Positions 32,241-47,816 of a DNA stretch of 64,000 bases are shown piece by piece. The position numbers and the translations under genes are program-made. Source of the DNA: Closterium sp. NIES-65 (Eukaryota > Streptophyta > Zygnematophyceae > Desmidiales > Closteriaceae); contig CANXME010000213.1 of assembly GCA_948144175.1 (NCBI GenBank), positions 3,372,501-3,436,500 on the forward strand, given 5' to 3'. The number at the start of each line of letters is the position of its first letter. The first letter of the stretch is position 1. The notes beneath the pieces are model-generated. The model did not search any database, was not told the DNA's origin, and saw only the letters and a program-made list of their open reading frames with translations.

Positions 32241-33539
32241 CTAAGCAGGTGTGGAACCAGGTGCGGGCTGCGAACCAGGTGCAGGGTGCGAGCCAGGTGC
32301 AGGGTTTGAGCCAGGTGCGGCTTGAGAGCCAGGTGCGGCTTGAGAGCCAGGTGCGGGATTAGAGCCAGGCGCAGGATTAGAGCCAGGCGCGGGTTTCGAG
32401 CCAGGCGCGGGATTAGAGCCAGGCGCGGGATTAGATCCAGGCGCGGGATTAGAGCCAGGCGCGGGGTGCGAGCCAGGCGCGGGGTGCGAGCCAGGCGCAG
32501 GTTGGGATGCGGGCGCGGAGGGAGGGGCGACAATGCCAGCAGCGCGTTCCGCCGCGTCCGCCTTGGCGTCGAACGCAGCCGCGATCGCCGCCTTCTGCGC
32601 CGCCTTCTTCTCCGCGGCCAGTCGCAGCGCGTTCTTGTTCTTCCACGCCGCGCGCGCCTGCTTCACCGCCACGAGCGCGCGCTTGAGCGCCTTCTCCGCG
32701 TCCTTCGCGCTGACCTCCGCCGCCTTCTGTGCCGCCTCCGCCTCTTGTGCGTCTTCCGCCGCCTCCGCCACCTCGTCCTCCTTCTCCAGCTCCGCGTCCG
32801 ACGGCGCGCTGGCGCTCTCCGCCGCGCTCGCCTCGTCCTGCTCCTTCTCCGCCGCGTCCTCCGCCGCCGCTAGCACCTGCTCCGCCGCGAGCGCCTCCTT
32901 CGCGAGCGCGTCGGCCTGCTCCTTGGCTTTCTTCGCGTCGTCGCCGGCTTTCTTCGCCTTGTTCGCCAACGCCTTGTCGCCCTTCTTCTTCTTCGCCTCC
33001 TGCTCCGCCGCGTCGCTCGCTGCTTTCGCGTCCGCCGCGATCTTCTCCTGCTTGGTTTTCTCCGCGTTGACTTTGTCTAGCTTCTGCTGCGCCGCTTTGA
33101 CCTTCGCCTCTGCGGTTTTCACGTCAGCTTTTTTCTTGTCAACGTTCTTCGACTTCACTTCGCGCGCTTTCTTCATTTCGTCGAGCTGCTTTTTCGCGGC
33201 GTCGAGAGATTTCTTCGCGTTTCCCTTCGCCGCGGCCGCGGACGTCGCGCCGGTTCTCGCGGCGGTGAGCGCGGCGGAGGCGGCGTCCGCGGCGGCTATG
33301 GCGGCGTTGAGGTCGGCGAGCGCCGCGGCTTCGTCTTGTCTGCGCTGCTCCGCGATCGCCTCGGCCTCTGTGGCTGCTGCGGCGGCTTTGTCGGCGAGAG
33401 CTCGCGCTTTGACAGCCTTCTGCAGCAATGTCTCGGTGGGAGCTGCTCGGTGACGCGCCGCGAGGGCTGGGGTTGTCGAGAGAGCGATCATGGAGATAAT
33501 GACTAGAAATAAAGGAAGACTGGAAAGGCGTGGAGCCAT
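32241..33539 (-). CDS. Secreted Ala/Lys-rich coiled-coil protein with (XPAPGS)14 tail, 432 aa
   Basis: No known family is recognised. The start at 33539 (MAPRLSSLPLFLVIISMIAL) was chosen because it places a clear signal peptide, with cleavage near ALAARH, at the N-terminus; the frame extends upstream without a plausible start. Residues about 35-345 are almost entirely Ala, Lys, Glu, Asp and Gln with heptad-like spacing (for example AAKKQLDEMKKAREVKSK), which predicts a long alpha-helical coiled coil. The C-terminus is 14 consecutive hexapeptides of the form XPAPGS, where X is Gln, His, Asn or Lys; two read QAAPGS. Such Pro/Ala/Ser repeats are typical targets for prolyl hydroxylation and O-glycosylation in plant and algal walls. 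An extracellular or wall structural role is inference. Codons are strongly GC-biased. Confidence 0.78.
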   Translation of the reverse strand: MAPRLSSLPLFLVIISMIALSTTPALAARHRAAPTETLLQKAVKARALADKAAAAATEAEAIAEQRRQDEAAALADLNAAIAAADAASAALTAARTGATSAAAAKGNAKKSLDAAKKQLDEMKKAREVKSKNVDKKKADVKTAEAKVKAAQQKLDKVNAEKTKQEKIAADAKAASDAAEQEAKKKKGDKALANKAKKAGDDAKKAKEQADALAKEALAAEQVLAAAEDAAEKEQDEASAAESASAPSDAELEKEDEVAEAAEDAQEAEAAQKAAEVSAKDAEKALKRALVAVKQARAAWKNKNALRLAAEKKAAQKAAIAAAFDAKADAAERAAGIVAPPSAPASQPAPGSHPAPGSHPAPGSNPAPGSNPAPGSNPAPGSKPAPGSNPAPGSNPAPGSQAAPGSQAAPGSNPAPGSHPAPGSQPAPGSTPA

Positions 33540-34093
33540 TCTCGAGACTCTCGGTAAGGGATTGCCAGAGGAGAGGACAGGTGGAATGCTGAATCGCGTA
33601 TGCAGAATTGCGTGTGTCGGGGGTTGTGATAAATGACTCAGTAAGCGAGGGAGTATGATGGTACTACTAGCTCCTGTGGATGTAGAATGGTTTGCCTGAA
33701 GAAATTTGCGACCTTTAGTATGCTCGAATTCTTCTAGCCGGGTTGGATTTGGGGAGGTGTCTGGTTGCGTCGCGATTCGGGATTCGCGATTCGATGCTCG
33801 GGGATTGCTTGCGGTGCAATGCATTTCTTGCAAACAGTGTCAACTGAACCTGGTGCACACAGGCACGATTCCTCTGTGGAGCGCGGGTGGGTTTGTGTTG
33901 TAACGGAAAATAGGCCTCAACTACCCGTTCTTCATTCTCCCACCATCCTCGCTGAACTGTAGTTTGCGTTGCGAGGAAACAGGAAGAGAAATGTGTCGTG
34001 CAGATGATGAGCTGGGGCTGGGAAATGAGGTTGGGCAGATCAACGAAAAGTTCCGTGTTGTGGAAAGATGTGCCATAGGACCGCTTGTCCAGA
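33540..34093. other. Upstream region of the coiled-coil gene
   Basis: No gene is recognised. The stretch should hold the promoter and 5' UTR of the minus-strand gene. A short partly palindromic run GCGATTCGGGATTCGCGATTCG occurs near 33770. Confidence 0.45.
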
Positions 34094-34101
34094 CTCCAGA
34101 C

Positions 34102-34721
34102 CAGGGCTGTCGATTCAAGGGCATTTGCCCTTAATGCCCTGAACATTCCAGGCTATGTTTGGCGCATCTCGACCATTTTAAGGGTTTTATTTGACTGGCA
34201 CCCATGCTAGTTAAGGGCATCGTTTGGCCCTTCCCCGGACGCGTTAAGTGCTCAATCTGGGCCGTCACCTGAATCAAAGTTCTACTTTCGGTTCCGCAGA
34301 CCACCCCCTAAAATCCTGCCTAACACCCCCCTCCCCTACCCCCCCCTCTCCATGAAAGTTGCACAATAGGGCTACAGGTAAGGATGTTTCACTCGATTTT
34401 ATCCAATCTAGTGTTTGTGTAGTGTCGAAGTCAGGAGATGAGTAGAAATACAGTAGGTAGTGCAACTGTAGTTGTAGTTGGAAGTTGTGACATACAGGTT
34501 GACTGGAGTAGTTAGTAGTGAGAAGTATGTGATTTTCTTGTCTATGATGCTGTTTAGGTTAGTTAAGTACACAACACATTGGAGCCCGGATTTCAAGGTA
34601 CACTTCGGCCTGCACCCGTGACCGTTAAGGGCGAAAATTCGGTCACCTCCCTGAAAATCAGGGTCAGAATCTCAGCAGCTGGGGGCCTCAAGTTCTGCCC
34701 CCAGGGATATCGACAGCCCTG
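34102..34721. mobile_element. Non-autonomous hAT-type DNA transposon (620 bp)
   Basis: Terminal inverted repeats are CAGGGCTGTCGAT at the left and ATCGACAGCCCTG at the right, 13 bp perfect. A perfect 8-bp target duplication CTCCAGAC flanks it (34094-34101 and 34722-34729), the length typical of hAT elements; CAGGG is a common hAT terminus. Subterminal AAGGGC motifs recur in both orientations. No transposase frame is present, so mobility would depend on an element elsewhere. Confidence 0.92.
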
Positions 34722-34729
34722 CTCCAGAC

Positions 34730-35734
34730 CCTAAGTATAGGTAGCTTGTGGAGCATGCTCATTGCTCACGCGTTTCCTCCGCTGAAGCAGTGTGCTGTGC
34801 CCACTGCCCATCCATGGTCACAAGTGGGGAAGTGAGCGAAACATGCGCTTTGTTTTCGTCGACGGTTTTCAACGACGTTGTCGGTGTCAAGGAGATGGTT
34901 GTTGAGAAAATTCTTGGGAGTCGCAAATGTTTTTGCGACTAAACCCGTGAAGAGATCGAGCCTAAGCATAAATTTGATATCTTTTTGCAGGCACCGAGTC
35001 TCAGCCAGGTCTACATCCTCAAAGTCCAGGCTGGACAAATGCTATTGGAGAAGGAATGGCGTGAGAGACCTGTTTACTGTATTTCAGCAGATTGGAATGT
35101 AAGAGCCAGAGGGCAACAACTTCAACAAACAAAGCATAGCGCAAAACCTTGCACACTGTCGTGTCAGCAATGTCATACACGTGTCAGCAATGAGATACTG
35201 TAGATTGTGTTGCTACCTGAAGGGACTGCAGTAGAAAGTGAAATCAGGACCGGTAAGCACAGTACCATTCTTTTTCTAGTTTTTTTTGCAAGTTAAAGCT
35301 GAGAGCACAGATGCGATTCTTGTGCCGCTGTCGAGGCAGACAAACAAAACTGACTAGTCAGGGTCACACGCCCACCCACAAAGCACAGTAAGTAGACTAA
35401 ACACAGCAGAACTGGAATGCACAACCTTTCAACAGCAGCACCTGGGCACGAGAGAGGCACCAGTTTCCCCTTTGAAGCTGCAGCAGATAACAATGATAGA
35501 CTAGCTAAACCACTAAGCATTCATCCCAAGTGGTTGACCCTCAGACACCCCTCAAGCTGACACTTGCAAAGGCCTTCCTCCAGGCGTCCCGCTCTTCCCC
35601 CCCTGCGCACTGTTAGTCAGAAGGTGCGCCAAGCTACAGCCTCATGAACACTTCTCAACAGTAGAAACAGTGTACTAAATACCTGCAGCACTCACAACAG
35701 TACCACTACTACCCACCCCACACATCCCACTCTG
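34730..35734. other. Intergenic, no gene recognised
   Basis: Only short open frames without recognisable domains are seen. The right part probably belongs to the 3' region of the minus-strand ArfGAP gene. Confidence 0.4.
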
Positions 35735-36217
35735 CCTACTCTCTCCCTGCTCCCTCCCCTTGCTTTTTCCCTGCCCTCTCTCTGCCCTATTCCTGCCCTC
35801 CCCGCCCTCTTCCTGCTCTCTTCCTGCTCTCTCCCTGCTCTCTCCCTGCTCTCTCCCTTCTCTCTCCCTGCTCTCTCCCTGCTCTCTCCCTGCTCTCTCC
35901 CTGCTCTCTCCCTGCTCCCTCCCTGCTCTCTCCCTGCTCTCCCTGCTCCCTCCCTGCTCTCTCCCTGCTCCCTCCCTGCTCTCTCCCTGCTCTCTCCCTG
36001 CTCTCTCCCTGCTCTCTCCCTGCTCTCTCCCTGCTCTCTCCCTGCTCTCTCCCTGCCCTCTCCCTGCTCCCTCCCTGCTCTCTCCCTGCTCTCTCCCTGC
36101 TCCCTCCCCGCTCTCTCCCTGCTCTCTCCCTGCTCCCTCCCTGCTCTCTCCCTGCTCTCTCCCTGCTCCCTCCCTGCTCTCTCCCTGCTCTCTCCCTGCT
36201 CTCTCCCTGCTCTCTCC
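35735..36217 (-). repeat. 11-bp minisatellite abutting the ArfGAP stop codon
   Basis: More than 40 imperfect copies of CTCTCCCTGCT (plus strand) run right up to the stop codon of the ArfGAP gene. On the transcribed strand this is a purine-only AGCAGGGAGAG tract of about 480 nt at the start of the 3' UTR. Confidence 0.95.
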
Positions 36218-41456
<5,239 letters not shown>

Positions 41457-44400
41457 ACAGGCAAAATAATCTGAACCCAAACCACTCCTAATCAGAAATT
41501 AGCTTGACGTTCCGAACGATTTTCCACGTCCCGTTCTGTAACTCCGCTTCCTACGCAGGTGTGAGGCGGACGCACTGACAGTTATGGCGGTATGTCAGTC
41601 ACACGATCGGCGTAGGCGCAACTGTCACGTGACTGGACTTAGAAAGAAAATTGAGTTCTCAATGTTGAAGCAAGAAAACCGCTGCTACAAGCGTGAAAGA
41701 CTTTGCGTCAGCTAGGGGTAATAGGTGCGTCAATGAAAGGGGAAGGGTTAGCCCGAGCAGCACGTGCCACAGGAGATGCCAATTCCTGAACTAGGAGCCA
41801 CCAAAATCGTGTGAAGCTGCCGCCAAGGTGGTGCAGAAGTTGGTGAACTGTACTATTGCGTGTGGCCTGGGAGGGATATGGCTGTCTTTGCTGCCAGTTT
41901 CCTGAGCGCGGTTGCCGCTGTTTTTGTTAGGTGATTTATGGCTTGGATCGGTTGGGTTGGTTTCCAGATATTGTAGTGGGTGGTTGCTGCTGTTTCAGTG
42001 GTAAACTGGCGGCGGTTGAGAGGGGTTTTCAGCTTAGCAGGGAGGGGTATCCCGACCCCTCCGCTTTCAGGTTAGGGGTAGCGCTTTCTGCGCACAGTTT
42101 CCGCTAAAGTCTGGGCTAGGAGGGGAGAGTTATTGTTCAGATTAGGGACTCGAGCTCTCAATGAGCCACGTTTCCCAGTTCTCACAGAGAGCTCACTGTA
42201 GGTGTTCAATCACAGATTCTCCACTGCTCTGGTTTGTCGTTTCTACTCAATATATTACACTCGAAATACCCCAATGGACACGCGAGCAAAAACAATAAAC
42301 CCCAGTCGTGAAGGCATCCGGTCAGCGAGGCATCAACCCTAAACATCTTGTGGCATGGTGTTTAGGGTTGATGCCTCCCTCGGACGCATTTTAGGGAGGA
42401 ATCAACCCTAAACACGGGACCCCTCTTTCTTGTTAGGGTTGATGCCTCCCGAGTCGCACCCCTTCCCGATTGGGTATATTTTGTTTCGGTCAGGAAGGGT
42501 GCACATATTCTCAGGGTTTTGGGTGCAATGTAATTTGGACGAGAAAAAAAAACAACAACGGCCACACAGCTTTGGGAACAGTGGGCTGACGAGCTAGCCT
42601 GGATTCGGTAAAAAAGACAAACAAGCGCAGTGCAGAATCTGATATTGTAGATGTACAGTAAAAAAGCTGTGTAGGACTAACCACGTGGCTCGTTGAGAGC
42701 TTGAATCCCTAACCTGAACAATAACCCTCCCCCTCTAGCCCAGACTTTTGCGGAAACTGTGCACATTTTGCACTGTCCAAACTCTGAAAGCGGAAGGTTC
42801 CAGATACCTGTCCCCGCTAAGCTAAAAACCCGGTTGAGAGTGATTGAGTGGTGGTGATGTCGCGCGCGCTCCTCGGTGGTGTTCCGCTGATGGTTTGCGT
42901 TGATTCCGCGTGTCGATTCCGCCATTCACTCCGTTCAACTCCGCGCCAGCCAGTCATCGACCACTCCGCAGATGCGCTGGGGATGACGAGAGGGGCGGAA
43001 CAGAAGGGGACGGGTCACGGTACGGGAGGGGTGTGACACTTGACACAATGCAACAAGCAAGCGCAGGGATTGGTTGGGGGCTTGACAGGGGAAGAGTGAC
43101 AAGCGATGCGGATGCCAGAATTGCAGAGAAGAAGCCGTGTGATTGGTTGGACGGATACGCGGTTGCCTCACCTCAAGCCGGGCCGTTCCAAACCTGCGCA
43201 TTGAGGGTTTTGGTTTGGGGGGACGAGGGTGACGTTTCTGGCCATGTTTCAACGCGTTCAAACGGTGTCACGCAAAAGTCGTTGTTATAACGGTGGTGTC
43301 TAAAGAGAGCCTCGTTCTTGCGGCCAAATATCATCGTGCGATTCGTTGAGGGTGAGGTGAGGAGGAGCGTACAGCGGTGGCCAAGGGGTTGGTGGTGGTG
43401 GGGAGCGCGGCGGTTTCGTCGAGGGTGCTGTTGATTGGCGTGGCGGTTTCGTCGAGGGTGTTGAGACTTTCGGGTGTTTTGGGAAGTCATTCCAGGATTT
43501 CCTCCGACACTGCAGTCGTCGTGGTGCTTCGCGTCTTCGCGATTTGAGCGGTTCATCTGACCTCATTCCACAACTCTTCGAGACCAGTTTTTACAAACGC
43601 ATTTCCCTCGTCCACCAGCGTGAGCAGGCCCGCACAATCTGCAGGCGGGCACAGGTTCGATTCACAGTAGCGTCCAGCACTATCCCTTCGGAAGTTATTC
43701 CACCGTCGGCAGCGGACTTTGCGTACTTGGGGAATGATTACTGAAAGTGGTAGAGGGACTACTCCTGCTGCTTCCTTTGCACAGGCTCTTTTAGCTACCG
43801 TAGCTACCAGTCTAACCTCCTGACTCGTGTACTTTTGTACCCTTTATATTGTCAATAAAGTGGTTTTGGTTGGGAGGAGAGTTCCTCTGCTTCTCCGTTG
43901 GCGTTGCAGTATTCACACTGTAGACGCCACGCAACCTACGCTTATACACAATATCGGATAGCTCTTCGAAAACAATTTTTACAGCATGGCTGGGACATGG
44001 ATGTTGCTGCAGCACCCACATAACATATACCTGCACAAATGATGCGGAATCGACCGTCCCCATTCACTGCTTCGGCCGGCCACCACGGCCAAACCAGACC
44101 AGGGCCCCGCCCGCCCGCACAAGCTGAGGCTGGTCTGACCAAGCCGAGCTAGTACGTACCGAGCCGAACCTAGCCGAGCCCAAACCACAGCAGCACAGCC
44201 GAGTCGAGCCCACCCTTCAGGCGCCAACACAAAATTGTGATCCCGTGGAAGGAGGAAGGGAAGCCATGAGCTGATTCCATTTTCCATGGATCTCCAGCAG
44301 GCTATGCATCTTAGTAAACATACTTGAGATAAGACATCACTCTGGTGTGTGAATGAGGAAAGAAATCTACTCAATCGCCGACATCTCCTTTTTTTCTGGC

Positions 44401-44635
44401 GATTCAGGCGCCCGCGTTCTGCTCGTCTTATGACAGTAGCAACCCAGATCAGGCATCGAACCAGAATTAGCGAATCTCCCTTCTGTCAGTTGCTCCAATA
44501 CCTTATCGTCTCATCGTCGATCCCATTTTCCATCGCGCACGTCGCGTCGTCGCCGTTGTCTCTGTCTTCGCATCACCGGTTAGATCCTTTCTGAACGGCT
44601 TAAAGAAGACGCATCCCCGTTAAGAGCTTGTCAAC
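41457..44635. other. 3.2-kb divergent intergenic region without a recognised gene
   Basis: It separates the minus-strand ArfGAP from the plus-strand kinase and must hold both promoters. Open frames around 42910-43290 and 43173-43556 have no recognisable domains; the latter overlies a short repeat (CGTCGAGGGTG type, 43410-43460). Hairpin repeats lie at 42327-42450. An (AGCCGAGCC)-like run lies at about 44130-44210. Confidence 0.45.
42316..42450. repeat. Dispersed hairpin family, copies 2 and 3
   Basis: The first hairpin has arms 42327-42345 and 42359-42377 (19-bp perfect stem, 13-nt loop). The second has arms 42394-42414 and 42431-42450 with one mismatch and one missing base. The arm core is GAGGCATCAACCCTAAACA, as at 21531. 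GCATCCGGTCAG before the first copy matches the reverse complement of the flank of the 21.5-kb copy. Confidence 0.9.
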
Positions 44636-46042
44636 ATGTGGCGATTGAAGCACATGATGGGCCTGGAGGGTCACCAAAGCCCGGGGGGAAACCAGACCGC
44701 GGGACCGTTGGAAGGCAAGGCTGTGGAGGTGGGTCGCGTTCAAGTGCAGGTTCGCTCCACCATCGCTCAAGGCGGCTTCGCCTTCGTCTACCTCGCCCGC
44801 TGCGCGCACTCGGGCCGCGCGTACGCGTTAAAGCACATCGTCTGCAGCGATCCCGATGCCATGGAGCAGATCCAGCGAGAGGTCTCAATTCTCATGGCGT
44901 TAAGAGGCCACCCCAATATAGTCACTCTCCACGCGCACGCGCTCTTAGATTCCGCCGGATCTGCCGGATTGGGGTCTGCGGGTGCGGCGGTTGCGGGCGC
45001 GGGAGGGATGGGGCACGGTGGAGCGGGTATGGGTGGGTTGGGTGGCGGAGGGATGGGCGGGAGCGGGAGTGGGCGGAAGGAGGTGTTTCTGCTGATGGAG
45101 CATTGCGAGCGGACGCTCGTGGATGTCATGGCTGCGCGGGGGACGACACCGTTTGACGAGAAGACGCTCCTGCTCACGTTCCGTGACGTGTGCAACGCCG
45201 TGTTCGCCATGCACTGCCAGCACCCGCCCGTCGCGCACAGGTCCGTCCCCGCAACCCGCTCCGCGTCATCGTCATCGTCATCGTCGTCGTTGTTATTGTC
45301 GTTATCGTCATCGTGATGGTCGTTTGCCTCCCCACTGGTCCACTCCAACTCCCCTCTCCTCTTTCCGCTCCTCCGTCCTGAATTTCTTACCCTCACCCCC
45401 CCAACCCCCATAACCTCCGCTTTCACGCCTCTCCTAGGCCTTCCCCTTTCCTGCTCCTCCAATTTCTCTCTTTCCCCCACCCTCAAACTTCCCACTCTTC
45501 TGTGATCCCTTCAATTCCGCGCTCCCTCCGCGTTTCCCGCGCTCCTCGCTCCCCCGCTCTCCCGCCCTCCCGCCCTCCCCGCGCGGCGCAGGGACCTGAA
45601 GGCGGAGAACTTGCTGCAGTGCGGCGACGGGTCGTGGCGGCTGTGCGACTTCGGCAGCGCGAGCACGCGGCACCGGCGCATCGAACGCGCGGAGGACATG
45701 GGGTTGGAAGAGGACGTGATCCGGCGCAACACCACCCCCGCCTACCGCGCCCCCGAGGTACGGGGGAGGCAGGGGTGTGGGGGAAAGTGGGGGATGGGGG
45801 GAGAGAGGAGGGGATGGGGAGGAGCGGCGGGAGATATGAAAGGGGGAGAGGGGGAGGGGAGTGGATAGGGAGTGTTGGGTAGAGGGAGGGAGAGTAGGGG
45901 AGTCGTGTGGAAGGGACGGAATCGGGAAGGCACGAAAGGGGCGATGGGTGGTGGCGCGCTGATGGGGTGCAGGATAGTGATGAGGTAGCACGTGTCAATG
46001 AAACTCACCCCTTACTCCCTCTCGAAGCACACTCACACGCAT

Positions 46043-46116
<74 letters not shown>

Positions 46117-47778
46117 GCGCGCGCCGCGCGCGCGCAAACACACACAAAGATGTGCACGTTAATCAATCCTCAAGCGATGCACGATGCGTCATCCCGTTGT
46201 TTCCTTGGCCGCGTTCTGCACTCATCGCAATCCACCCCACCCCCATCCTGACCCACGGCGCCCCATCAAACAACAGCTATGGGACCTCTATCAAAAGGAA
46301 ATGCTCAGTGAGAAGGTTGACATATGGGTATGTTCCCCACCACCTCAACCTTTGCCCTTTCCACAGCTTGCCCTCTTCATATGGGTATGCTGATCAACTC
46401 ACCAACTCATCCCGTCAGCTTGTTCTTTCCACCTTTCTCCTCCACTTCATCCTTCAACCCTACCTCTTGCCCCTTCCATGCACGCACCCCCCTCAACACC
46501 CTTCCCGATGTTTTGTTCTGCACATTTATTTTCTCTCTGGTTGTTGCTCGAGAGACACACGCTAGATTTCTCCCAAATATTCCGCCTGCAGCCTCCTGCC
46601 TTGTTTCTGGTTCTTTCCATGCATGCAAGAATTAACACATCTGCATCTGCCGGAGCAGACACACCTGCCCATCACCTCATCTCCGCGTCGGCTCATCCAC
46701 TCCTCGTCCATTTCCTTCCCACTCCTCTCTTCCGCCTCGCACCCATAGGGTCCTGCCCCTCACCCTGCGTCCCAAAGCCTCTGCGCTCCTGCCTTCCCCC
46801 ATTCCCTCAACCGGCCTCCCCTCCTCTCCGCCACCAGGCGTTGGGGTGCCTGCTCTACCGCATGGCCTACTTCCGCTCCGCGTTTGACGGCGAGTCCAAG
46901 CTGCAGGGAACTGCTTTCTGAGGCGCCTAAACATGCCTGCACCGCACCCCCCCTCCCGCACCCCCCCTCCCGCTCTCCCCCTCCCGCTCTCCCCCGCCAG
47001 GCCCTTGGGTGCCTGCTCTACCGCATGGCCTACTTCCGCTCCGCGTTTGACGGCGAGTCCAAGCTGCAGGTGCTGAACGGGCGCTACAGCATCCCCGAGA
47101 CGCCGCGCTACTCCCCCGCCGTGCCCGCGCTCATCCGCGACCTCCTCGCCATGCAGCCCCACTGCCGCCCCGACGTGCTGCAGGTGGGTGGGTGAGGGCA
47201 AGTGAGGGGAATGGGGGGTGGTGGGAGCGAGTTGGGGAGCGTGGCGGCGAGTGGGGGAGAGTTGCGGGAGAGTGGGGGAGAATGGGGATGCGTGGGACCG
47301 CGTGAGGGGGCGCTCGGGGGAGAGTGGATACGGCTTGACAGTTGCAGTGCCACTGCTGTCTTGCTGCTTCTCTAGACTGGATGTTCGTTGCTCCTTGCAT
47401 TGCAATGCTTCCACGCATACCCCCTAACAGCCCCTCTCCCACCCCCCCTCTCACCCGCCCTCCCATCCTTCCGTCCTGCTGTCCTTACTCGCTCGTTAGG
47501 TCAACCTTCCGTTCCTCCTCATCCTCCTGCTCCTCCCCTCCTTCCGTTCAATCCACCTGCCATCCTCCCTGCTCTGCCTTACTGCCTCTTCGATCTCTCT
47601 GCTTTGTCTTTGCTCTGTCTTCGCTTGTGCACCAGGTCTGGCGCCGGGTGAACGAGCTTCTGCCCCCTGAGATGCGCAAAGCCAGCCCAGACTGGCCCCC
47701 GCTAACGCCCAAACCCACCCCAGGTCCTGCAGCCTCCGCGGTTGGGCGCAGACCCTCCTCCCCTTCGCCGCAGCACCT

Positions 47779-47816
<38 letters not shown>

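Noticed and set aside
32533-33453. Open frame of 306 residues on the plus strand
   Set aside because: It is the exact antisense of the secreted coiled-coil gene. Its Ala/Ser composition is the mirror of GC-biased Ala/Lys codons, and it lacks a domain.
42910-43290. Gene for a 126-residue protein in the ArfGAP-kinase spacer
   Set aside because: It has no domain and is overlapped by equally long frames on the other strand; codon use does not stand out.
43839-43860. TATATTGTCAATAAAG as a poly(A) signal of a gene on the plus strand
   Set aside because: AATAAA alone is weak evidence, and no supported gene lies directly upstream.
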